From assembly GCA_028551475.1 (NCBI GenBank), contig CM052354.1, positions 22,591,258 through 22,655,257 of the forward strand: 64,000 bases of DNA, given 5' to 3'. Below are positions 47,201 through 57,793 of this stretch, piece by piece (the stretch's first letter is position 1; each line of letters opens with the position of its first letter). The translations under genes and the position numbers were made by a program. This DNA is from Casuarina equisetifolia (Eukaryota; Streptophyta; Magnoliopsida; Fagales; Casuarinaceae). The notes below the pieces were generated by a model. It saw only the letters and a list, made by a program, of their open reading frames with translations. It made no database searches and was not told the DNA's origin.

Positions 47201-49206
47201 TCACATACCACTATTTTTCATAAGAGCCGCAATGTAAGTTGTTTTGCCACCAGGTGCAGCCCTGAAATAGTTACGAATATTAGAAAACTAGAGAATACAG
47301 AAATAATTCCACAAGCAGAAGAACTACAGAAAGCATTCTGACTCTTTTTGTTTCCCTATCACAATAAAATCGTAATGCTTTGGTTTTCCAACACAAATAA
47401 CTTTTAAGCAGAGCTACAATTCAACCAGACATTTCCAAAGAATTCACTGTTTTGCATGGCTTGACCACAAAATCAAGATACCATGTAGTTTGCGGGAAAA
47501 AAAGAACACAAAATAATTGATAAAGATTTCATTGTTAAGTATGACTTACGCCATATCAATGATACGTTCCCTTTCTTGAGGAGCAAGGGCCATGACAGGC
47601 AAAAATGAGCTTGCACTTTGAAGCTGTGAACCAACAAAAATTAGAGTCCTGAGGGCACATAGCATAAGCAAAATAAAATACAGCGTCAATAGGATTTTAA
47701 CAAATGAAATCACCAACCATGTAAAAACCAGCCATATATTCTGGAGTTGCACCAATGGGTACTTGTGAATCATATACAACAAGTCCAACCTGCAATGGTT
47801 ATATCAGTATGCACTATGTCACAAAATTATAGGACAAGGTCGAGAGAGAATGAAAACCAAACAGATAAACCACTACTTACTTTTGACCACTTGCTTAACG
47901 GATCTAGGTTTACACCTCTGTTTATCAGCACATCCGCCAAATCCCGCCTCCGTGTCTAAGTAGAGTCAAAACAATATTTCACACAAAGTAAATTATTAAG
48001 AAGAAAACATAAAGTGGTCACAGGTCAGAGTTAGAACCATAAAAATGTTGTATCACCTTCAAAGTGTTAGTTCGCAAACATATGGGTCGGGGCTTCTCAA
48101 AGGCTTCAATAAGTTCGAGAAGTTCAACAACTGGAAACATCTGTAACAGATCACACAAATTGTTATACAGAAGTCCCAGAAACAGCCCCCAATTTATTTT
48201 GTTCTTTCCTTTTGTGAAAGAAAAGGGGGCAGGGAAACATAGATAAATTGAATAGAGGGGAACAAGGGGAGAAAGAGAGAAATAATTACCCACCTCTACT
48301 AAAGTCCCAGTAAGAAAATCATTGTAGCCATAGTACGAATTTAAATCCTTCTTAAGCTGCTCAACATACTCCTTCCTGGTTGCCCCATCTTGCTTCAAAG
48401 CCTTAAAATTTGAAAGGACTCGAACAACTGAAAGAAGAAATTAGTAGTCAAATAAGAAGAACCTCAAATATTAGTACAAGCAAAAAAAAAAAAAACTACT
48501 AGAACTATTACTCACTCTCTTTTATTCTCCTTTGGAGATTTTGAAGATCAGGAGGCCGATGTGCCTCTTCTACAAGTTCCTAAATTATTTTAAATAGAAG
48601 AGAAGAAGGCATCACAGAATTTTTCAGCAAATCAAGACAAAATTAAATGTCAGAATACATCATAATATGGAATCAATAAGACACCTCCTTGGTTGGCAAT
48701 CTGAATTCATCAGATTCATCTTTAATGTTGAGTTGCATTTCCTCCCCTGCTTCTTCTTCTTCCCGAGCCCTTTCGCATCAATAGCTCTTGACTTTTCCTC
48801 AATATCAGGTTCATCTGAATCTGAACCCAAGCCAGAGCTCGATCCTTTCTCTGCACCAGTAAATAAAAAATTAAAAAAAAAAAAAACAGAAACTGAATAA
48901 CTGAAAAAAGAAAAAGAAAAACGTAAACCTTAACATATGAGAACACAAACCTTCATCATCACTTCCTTGAAGGAAATCATCAGCTAATGAGTCATCCCCG
49001 TCAGAAGAAACTTCTGAACCAGAACCCAAATCTATCTCATCTCCATCAAAATCCTCATGTTCTTCTAATACTTCTTCATCCGTACCATCAGATTGGTCGG
49101 AAAGTTCATCTTCTTTTGGGGGTTTAGCAGCAAAGAGATCATTCTTCTGCTTCTTTTTTTGAGGAGACTTTTGTGACTTAGCGCCCTTCTTCTTATTAGC
49201 ACCCAT
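44217..49206 (-). CDS. NOP2: NOP2, 25S rRNA cytosine-C5 methyltransferase, with one apparent 1-bp frameshift
   Basis: Nucleolar NOL1/NOP2/Sun-family enzyme that makes m5C in large-subunit rRNA and is needed for 60S maturation. Seventeen exons: 49206-48951, 48850-48685, 48579-48516, 48427-48294, 48140-48057, 47955-47881, 47789-47718, 47623-47550, 47261-47209, 46648-46539, 46216-46148, 46063-45989, 45633-45541, 45447-45368, 45283-45184, 44719-44394 and 44262-44217. The product is ~625 aa after allowing one base. It has a Lys-rich then acidic N-terminus, [18 protein letters not shown], and [22 protein letters not shown]-binding [14 protein letters not shown] follows. The two catalytic Cys sit in DAPCSGTG and STCSIM, then [15 protein letters not shown]. 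The tail is basic with [13 protein letters not shown] repeats. Exon 2 is one base short: at 48771-48773 (AAA on the coding strand) a fourth A is needed to enter the conserved [18 protein letters not shown] frame, and exon phases confirm this. A leader intron is likely (donor CAG|GTAAGG at about 49651, acceptor near 49212). Confidence 0.95.
44410..44528 (-). repeat. 27-bp coding minisatellite in NOP2
   Basis: Four units of about 27 bp in the NOP2 penultimate exon. They encode nine-residue repeats [27 protein letters not shown], then KRQ and KRKFPSREE. Each unit adds a basic cluster, likely reinforcing nuclear/nucleolar targeting. Unit boundaries are clear from repeated GGGAACTTCCTTTTCTCC on the plus strand. 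Confidence 0.93.
45638..45680. repeat. (GAAAAAA)n intronic microsatellite
   Basis: Six-to-seven-base A-rich units (GAAAAAA) repeated about five times, just upstream (minus strand) of the AG of NOP2 exon 13. On the transcribed strand it forms the T-rich polypyrimidine tract before the acceptor at 45634. Length changes here could affect splicing. Confidence 0.85.
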
Positions 49207-52200
49207 TACAGCTATAGAAGCCGAGAAATAAGTTATTAATATGCCTGCTAACATAAGGCTCCAAGAAAGAAATCAAAACTAAGACCTAAATTAACATTCC
49301 AAATTGCAGACAGGCAGTAAAACATCGGAAAGGATTTACAATTAGAATTATACAGCCGACTGAATTAGTTTGAACAAGTGCAGAAGGAGGCAAACCAATA
49401 CTAAAACCGTACCAAACACAATAGCACCCGCACGCAAACACACACACAACTGCATAAGCAGAAACTGTAAGCTCCACCTATTGATGAACTCCGAAACATA
49501 TTACTTAGCAACAAGTGTAACCAAATTTACCAATCTTAAAATCAAGGAAAGCATAGTTTAAAGCCCGAAAGTGAATGCCAAGCTCAACCAAACAACTCAT
49601 GATCAAATACGCGCCTCCAAAAGGAATTAGACCAAAGAATAAGCACCTTACCTGGTTCTTTTTCACAGAGATCGAAAGAGAAATAGAAGAGACGGTTTCA
49701 GGGTTCAGATGTCGTCGTCTTCTTCCTGCTGGTCGGCTTGGGTTTAGGGTTTATGAGGAGACCAAAGAAATTCGCAACGTAAAAGGAAGAAGAAATCGAT
49801 GGAAGAATGAGCTTCTATTGTTGGGCTGGGCTTCCATGATTGGGCTGCCCATTTTTTAGCCTTTCTGCGTTTTCTTCGTTTCAGCATCCCAAAACGCAAC
49901 GTTTTGGCCTATGAGTCCTTCATTTTTACTTTGAAACTGTAAAAATAATATTCATAATTTTTTTCAATCAAGTTTTTTACAAATGTATAGGCAACGCCAA
50001 AGTAGATTCGACAATAACATGGAATTATCCTCTTGTTTCTTGGTCTGAAAAACAGTCTACTTGGACCTATACACGACATATTATTTTCTTTTCAATCATA
50101 ACCATTGATGTTACTTTTTTTCTTTTTTTTTTTAACGCACACACCCGCTCTACCAAAAATACACTTTTCAAATTTCTATGAATCAATTCAAGTAATAGAA
50201 AATTCATCCAAATGTGTAAGAATCTTGATTAGATGACCCTTCATCGTAACTTTAGTAATTAATAATCTATTAAGTAAGAATAACTCATTAAACCGTGGTA
50301 TTGTACTATTTGATCAATTGTCATAATTTAAGATGAAGACGTGAAATAAACCCAATTTTCAAAATGAATGATTGAATATGACGCCCTCATAAATAATATG
50401 TCTATAATTTTATTTAGTTTCAACTTTTTGGAATTTTCTTTTCAAATTATAATTTTTAAATGGGTTAAATTAAGAAGCAACCACCATTCAAAAGTATGTT
50501 TAGACCAGTTAAAAATATTCTTAAATATGACGTTCTTTTAAATAGTATGTCTAAAATTTTATTTAGCTTCAACCTTTTGGAATTTTCTTTTCAAATTACA
50601 ACTTTTAAGCAGGTTAAATTAGGAAGCAACAACTATTTGTTTAAATCAGTAAAAAATGTAACTGAAAAGATTTAAACTCAAGATACTTCAAAAGATTTTC
50701 CAAACAAACTATCCTTATCATCTAAATTATACCCCATGAAGCAACTTTTAAAGTTTACATGCCATTAAACGACCCAATGAATTAGTCTTGTTTGGTTGGC
50801 AACTATTGTAATTTGTAATAATTTGTAAGGACAATAATATCCTTTCGCCTTCAAGATGTATTAGAATTTAAAATAAGTAATGAAGACAATATTATAACAT
50901 TTTCCTAGGTTTATCTTAAAGGATTTGTGAATCATGTAAAGTTGACTTAGTGCGGTGCTAGAGATTTGCAAAGCTCCTAGATTACAAAGAAAGTCATTGT
51001 TAGAGTTATTATATAATTTGATGCAATCTAATAGAGAGAACAATCATATCCAAAGAGAGAAAGTTCAAACTTGTAATCCTCTTAATAGTTTATTAATGAA
51101 AACAAAGAAAGAGCTAATAAATTTATTGTGACAATGAAAGTGCAACGAATTTGCCCCAATCACTTTAAATTTATGTATGACATGTTGTTGTTCCTGATTT
51201 ATGTACCATTTAACGTGCAATGCTTTCATCCCAATAGAAATATGCACTACTTAGAGCCTTTTAGTCATAATTGCACTTGAAGGTATATAAGTTTAAAGAG
51301 GAAAATAAAAATTGGTTGTTTCTAAGTCACCTACAACTACAGACATCAAATTAAGTGATGGCCCCCAAATTTCAATCCTAGTAATAAATCATAATGAAAG
51401 TTTCCAAAAGCATCATGATAAAAGTTATTAAAAGTGGTAGTGGCCAAGGTCTTGATTAATGAAGGTGCTCTTCGAGATATCATTAAGCCACGACGGTAAG
51501 CTTCTCTTAATCACAACCATGATTTCGAACCTTTGCTAAATTTTAAAGAGTCCAACCCAAAAGATCCAACCCACATAATCTAGTTTTAAAAAACATTTAT
51601 CTCGTATTACTAAATATTAATATGTTATCATCTTTATATATATAGATTTTTTTAAAATTTAGTTTCAAAGGAAGAAGTGAATCTTTTGATATAATAACAA
51701 AGCTTATATTCTGAATTAAGGACCCTATCACTTATAAACTATATTTTTGTAGAATGTGTTTTTCAAATTTATTAAAAAATACATATTAAAAAATAAATAT
51801 ATGCACCCTATTAGTATATACCAGTCTAGCATATTTTTTTATAAATAAAAAATAAACAAGTAATGATCAAATATGATCTCATCATCAAGTAAGAGAGATA
51901 ACATCCGTTGTCCAGTTACATCATATCTTTATCACTATCACGATCTTCACCTTCATTACAAGGGCGTAGATCACAATGATGAAAACCATAATGAGTTGCC
52001 CATCTCTTACCTCTTTCCCCTTGTCAGGCACGATCGATCTTGACAGATCAACTTGTCATTAGGAACCAAATTCTGAAATCTGGACCATTCCCTTTTTCTG
52101 TGGAAAGTGGCTATCACCGAGACAATATGGAGCAAATGTCTACTCTTATCATAAAATTTCAAATTTAACGTGGTTGGTAAGGATTTCTTTGTGTGGCTTT

Positions 52201-53428
52201 TCTTGGAACTCACATTTTCAAAGAAATGGTTTGGTTTCCTTCCTTCAAAAAAGAGCAGTTCCCTATTGGTAAATTTCAATGATGAACATCTGAAAGTATC
52301 TAGGAATAAGATCAGAAACCCAAAGATGAATTTACAATGGTAAGTAAACCCAAAGTTCACCTTAGATGCTTGAATTAGTTTATTGGGATTAGGGATAATT
52401 TCCTTAATAGTAAAGTTATTTTTTATTTTTTTTAATTTAACTCATACACCTATGTACACATCCCAAGTCAAACCCTAACCTAACTTAGCATTGAACTAAC
52501 ATGCCTTGTGACCAATAATAGCTGCCTTACACTTTCAAAAAGGAAATTGAAACTAAACAGCCCGTTTCTTAATCATATCCTAAAAAAGAAATAGAAAAAT
52601 AAGGAAAGAAATAATCAAGCTAAAAGTGATAATCAATTAATATTGATGATAAGAATGATATCATGTTTAAAGAGAAATAATCAAGCTAGAACTTTAATAA
52701 TACAATATTTAGAAAGATTCATTTTCCTTTTAAAACTAGTCATTAAGACACAAGATACCTTATGATCGTATCAATAAGATACTATCAGAAACAATGTTTA
52801 AAAAGATTCACACTCTCTCCTAAAACAAGTTGTTTTGGAAAGATTCAATGAGATAAGAATGTATAATTATCACCTTCAAGATTGTTTTCAACAGAATTTA
52901 TCAACTATGTTTAGGATACTGAAATTTGCACAACCAAACTATATTTGGAAGAATCTCCCAAGCTTTCCTTCCTTCTTCGTTTTGTGGCTAACTAGTCGGA
53001 TCTCGTTCTCATGAACAGAGCTTGGAATGAAAGCCAGATTCGTAGAGAGCCGGAATGTGTATTCAGATTCATGGCGGAAAAAGAGGTTCTCGTTTCCTGT
53101 CAGTTCAGTCATGAAGACCTATAAATGCGTACTAAATCGGTTTCCATGTATGTCTCTGAGTACAGATACGTAGTCCTATGTGGGTTTCCTCAAACCATGA
53201 ATGAATATCCATGTCAAAGATAGTGTTCATCACGTGAATTAAGGAGGCACACTTGATTTGGAGTTCATGGTCATGGATGGGTGTGTATCGCCTGGACAGT
53301 GACAGCTTGGGTGAATCCCGCAACTGAACTGCCTAAAAAAGAAAGGCTTTGTGATTTATAGGGGTCTGAGGTTGAAGATTCTGAAGGATTCAGTCTTCTC
53401 TGCGTCGACGGAGCAAGAGCTAGCGGCA
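49207..53428. other. NOP2 leader, then intergenic region up to the OPT gene
   Basis: 49207-49740 holds the probable leader exons and leader intron of NOP2. From 49900 to about 52900 the DNA is AT-rich; it carries a 149-bp tandem duplication (50377-50674). A 117-codon open frame on the minus strand (52360-52007) is of unknown meaning. The OPT promoter probably lies within 52900-53428; TATA-like strings are at 53120-53126 and 53353-53359, but neither is compelling. Confidence 0.55.
50377..50674. repeat. 149-bp imperfect tandem duplication
   Basis: TATGACG...ATTTTATTTAG.TTCAAC..TTTTGGAATTTTCTTTTCAAATTA occurs at 50377 and again at 50526, an offset of 149 bp. Both copies are followed by GGTTAAATTA.GAAGCAAC. 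Mismatches are scattered, so the duplication is old. Confidence 0.88.
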
Positions 53429-56400
53429 ATGGCGGGTGACGCTGAAACTGGAACCGGAACCGGAACCGGCGTCCCTCCAAAACTGCCGCCTGATACCGAG
53501 ATCGTCTTAACCTGTGAGCCTCCCTTTGTGTTCCGAGATTTTCTTCACATCTGTTGTTATCATCGTCCTCCGGCTTTTCCAGATTTGAAAAACCTTGTAG
53601 AATTGATGATATATCTATGGAATAATCAAAAACCCAGAAGCAATTTTTTGACTCTGTTCTCATTGCGTTCAAACAGGTGAGGAAGAAATCAACGACAGCC
53701 CAATCGAGCAAGTAAGGCTGACGGTTCCGCCTACCGACGATCCAACGCAGCCTGCCTTGACATTCCGAACATGGTTTCTTGGGACGATATCTTGCGTTGC
53801 TCTTGCTTTTGCGAACCAATTTTTCGCGTACCGTGAGAATCAGCTGTCGCTTTCCTCAGTCTCTGCACAGATTCTTGTGCTTCCTGTGGGGAAGTTAATG
53901 GCCGCATGGCTTCCAAAGAAGCAGATTCGAGTCCCATTCACGAATTGGTCCTTTTCATTGAATCCGGGGCCGTTTACTCTGAAAGAACACGTATTGATCA
54001 CCATCTATGCCAGTTCTGGAGCCGGAGGAGTGTATGCAGTTCATATTCTCACCAGTGTCAAGGCTTTCTACCACAGAGGCCTCCATCCAGCAGCTGCCTT
54101 TCTGTTATCACAAACTACGCAGGTTTTTAATGGCGGAAGCCAACTTATTTATGTTTGCAAGAAACAAATATATTTTTTTACGTAATATCAGAAGCAATTT
54201 AGACAAAACGAGGTGTTGAAGATGATTTCATTTGCAGATGCTTGGGTATGGATGGGGTGGATTGTTCAGAAAATACCTTGTTGACTCCCCTTATATGTGG
54301 TGGCCTGCGAACCTTGTCCAAGTCTCTCTGTTCAGGTAATTTCATCCTTTCTTCATGTCTTGTACCACAACGCCGGAAAGCTCCAGAGGACTGCATTAAC
54401 GCCATTGTTTTGGTGCTCTGTTTTATTCGTGGAAAACAGGGCATTGCATGAAAAGGAAAAAAGACCAAGGGGAGGACACACGAGGCTTCAGTTCTTCTTC
54501 CTGGTTTTCATAACAAGTTTCGCTTACTACATCGTCCCAAGCTATTTGTTCCCGTCGATCTCATATCTCTCCTTCGTGTGTTGGATATGGAAGGATTCCA
54601 TCACCGCCCAACAGATCGGAGGAGGCATGTCGGGCCTTGGACTAGGCTCAATTGGCCTGGATTGGTCTACCGTAGCTGGGTTCCTGGGCAGCCCTTTGGC
54701 CAGCCCTGTCTTCGCCATTATCAATACTATGGTGGGATTCATACTGCTCGTGTATGGCGTCGTCCCCCTTGCTTACTGGAATAATGCATACGAAGCCAAG
54801 AAGTTTCCGATCTTTTCCTCTCACGTTTTCGACAGTACTGGACAACCCTATAACTTGACCAGAGTTCTAAATGTGAAGACTTTCGACATTGATAATGCAG
54901 GATATGGAAGCTACAGCAAGCTTTACCTGAGTATTTTTTTCGCCATCACTTACGGATTGAGCTTTGCAACTCTAACGGCTAGTATTTCCCATGTTGGCCT
55001 TTACTATGGAAAGTAAGCTTCTTGACTTCACTTCCTAGTTCTATTTTCTATTTTCTATTTTCTTTCTTTTCTACTTTTGTCTTAAACAATATGTTTCATA
55101 ATATCTTGAAATGTTAAAAGAAGAATAAAAATGTCTCTTTCTCAAAATAATTTTAAAGAAAAAAAATTTGCTTAGTATTTATAAGAGTTTATAGTTCATA
55201 TGAATAAGATTATATTGCAACCTATAATTCAAGTAAATAAGATGTTACTATGATTTAGAGTTCAAATATATGATCCACCCAATACTAAAATCTAATTTTA
55301 TTTGTAATATACTGCAAAATTTTTTATATAGGAACAAACTATCCCTTTTCTTACAATTTGGTTATAAAGTGAACGAGTTTTCTGACAAATTTATGGTTGA
55401 GTAGAACAATCATGCAACTATGGAAGAAGACAACAATGGCAACAAAAGATCACTTATCAGACGTGCATACAAGGTTGATGAAGAAGAATTATGAAGCAGT
55501 CCCTCAATGGTGGTTTCACATCATCTTGGTCTTAATGATAGCTCTATCAATGTATGCATGTGAAGGATTTGGGAAGCAACTCCAACTCCCGTGGTGGGGT
55601 CTTTTACTAGCTTGTGGCATTGCATTGTTCTTCACCTTGCCTATCGGAGTCATTCAAGCCACAACAAATGCGGTATGATCATCAAATTATGCATTTTGAT
55701 TGAAGGATCAATACTTGTAAAACTATGTTAATGTTTCTTGCAGCAACCAGGGTTGAATGTGATTACAGAGCTGGTTATTGGTTATCTTTATCCTGGGAAG
55801 CCCCTTGCTAACGTAGCGTTCAAGACCTATGGCTATATTAGCATGGTGCAAGCACTCAATTTTGTTAATGACTTCAAACTTGGTCATTATATGAAGATCC
55901 CTCCAAAATCCATGTTCATTATACAGGTTTGTAGATTGTTAATATTAGAAATTTATTTGGATTTGTTAAAAGTTTCACATTACTTATTATTTGCTATATT
56001 ATCATCTATATATGAAAAAATTGATTATTTTCTTATAAATTGATTGACCCATATTCACTATACAAGTCTATGGATTGTTAATATTAGAAACTTATTTGAA
56101 GTTTTTAAAAGTTTCACATTACTTATTATTTGCTACATTATCATATATATATGAAAAAATTGGTTATTTCCTTATAAATTGATTTACGAAAGAAAAAAAA
56201 TCTTTTTACATAATATTAAAACTCATGAATTACATTGCAGCTGTGTAATGTAATATCACTAATAAAGCTTATAGTTTTTATCTTATGATGATTACAAAAA
56301 GAAGTATAAAAATATCCTATTTGATTGTTTAACTAGATAGATAATATCCAAAATTTTAATGTAGTGCATTATAATCCAACAAGTAATAAATGAGTTCTTT

Positions 56401-57248
56401 AACCTAGTATGAAAGTCCGTGACATAACTTTTTTATTATTTCATTCATAGAACTTTTACGTTGTTAAAGTTGTGAAAGGAAGTGTTGGAATATCCTATTT
56501 TGCTTACAACATATCGTTTGGGTCTTATATAAGAAGAAAAAAAAATCATCTAAAAAAAAAAAATTCTAACAGAAGATGTTTGGGAATTTTAATATATAGT
56601 GAATTTTTGTTTATATTGTATTTTCAGCTAGCTGGAACAGTCGTTGCTTCGACCACCTACTTCGGCACTGCGTGGTGGCTTCTCACCAGTGTTAAAAACA
56701 TTTGCAATACCGACTTGTTGCCGGATGGGAGTCCATGGACATGTCCCGGCGACGATGTCTTTTACAATGCTTCGGTTATATGGGGAGTCATAGGCCCGCA
56801 CAGAATGTTCACAAAGGCCGGTGTCTACCCGGAGCTGAATTGGTTCTTCCTCTTCGGCTTCCTTGCTCCGTTCCCCGGCTGGCTACTCTCCCGGAAATTC
56901 CCCAACGCAAAGTGGCTTAGGCTTATACACATGCCGATCATCCTCGGAGCTACGGCCGCCATGCCACCAGCCAGAGCAGTGAACTACTGGGCCTGGGGTG
57001 CCGTCGGAATCTTCTTCAACCTCTACATTTACAGAAGGTTCAAGGAATGGTGGGCAAGACATAACTACATCTTGTCGGCTGCTCTGGATGCTGGGGTTGC
57101 TTTCCTGGGAATTCTCGTCTTCTTTGCTCTTCAATCCAAGAATATTATGGGTCCAAAATGGTGGGGTTTGCAAGGTGATGACCATTGCCCATTGGGTTCG
57201 TGCCCCACAGCACCGGGGATTTCGGTAGAAGGCTGCCCTGTTCTCTGA
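53429..57248 (+). CDS. Oligopeptide transporter (OPT family, peptide-transporter clade)
   Basis: Proton-coupled importer of tetra/pentapeptides and, in some members, metal-ligand complexes at the plasma membrane. Seven exons: 53429-53513, 53677-54122, 54238-54335, 54440-55012, 55405-55672, 55744-55926 and 56628-57248. All have GT-AG borders, the phases close, and the product is 757 aa, normal for plant OPTs. Clade signatures are [16 protein letters not shown], the first helix [17 protein letters not shown], the NPG motif in [11 protein letters not shown], then [22 protein letters not shown]. The KIPP motif reads [11 protein letters not shown] with Lys where KIPPR is usual. Later parts are [23 protein letters not shown] and the tail [19 protein letters not shown]. 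Twelve or more hydrophobic segments are present. The N-terminus has a Thr/Gly run encoded by an ACCGGA repeat (about 53453-53468). Introns 5 and 6 flank a tandem duplication. It is intact, and I do not choose a numbered paralogue. Confidence 0.96.
55912..56189 (+). repeat. 139-bp tandem duplication spanning an exon/intron border
   Basis: The end of OPT exon 6 and the start of its intron (TTCATTATACAG|GTTTGTAGATTG) recur 139 bp downstream as TTCACTATACAAGTCTATGGATTG. The shared TTAATATTAGAAA, AAAAGTTTCACATTACTTATT and TATATGAAAAAATTG.TTATTT strings follow in both. In the second copy the AG|GT donor is AA|GT, so only the first is a good splice site. Confidence 0.9.
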
Positions 57249-57793
57249 TAAGAATAATACGGCACCATTACAAGTGCTCCCGGGCTGATGATGAAGGTAG
57301 AAGGAGAAGCTGTATTGTTTATTGGTTTGGACACATGTTGGTTCATTTAGGGTTGAGGCACGGTAGAGTTGATTTTCCTCCTCTGTAGTTAAAATAAAAT
57401 TTAGATTGTTTTGAATTTGAAGCTAGTTGTTTGTATTAAATGCATTCCATTTTGAAAAATGTGACTGCAATATAATGTTCATGAAGATGTGCAAGAACAT
57501 CAAAACTTAACGTTGTTTGGGAAAACCTTTTTATATCCATAGAAAAAAAAAATCTCTCTAGACATACAAAACCACCAAAGATTAATGTGGTTCGGGAAGA
57601 ATTACAAACATCAAGCTTTTTTTACTTCTCTCTTTTTCTTGGTACAAGTCCACAATGGTGACCTAAAAGAAAGAGCCACAGCCAAGTTCAAGATCTCATA
57701 AATGAGGAACCATTGAGAAAACTATAATGTTTCGCTTTACACGGAAAAATTTGTCCTGCCTCTTAGCTTTTACTCTAATCCTAACAGGATGCA
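57249..57793. other. Converging 3' flanks of the OPT and PPR genes
   Basis: 545 bp between two stop codons. It should hold both 3' UTRs and no further gene. An AAATAAAAT-type signal follows the OPT gene near 57390-57400. Confidence 0.65.

Noticed and set aside
52970..53340. Possible upstream coding exon of the OPT gene
   Set aside because: No frame joins it to the MAGDAETG start, and 53429 gives a typical OPT N-terminus and correct length.
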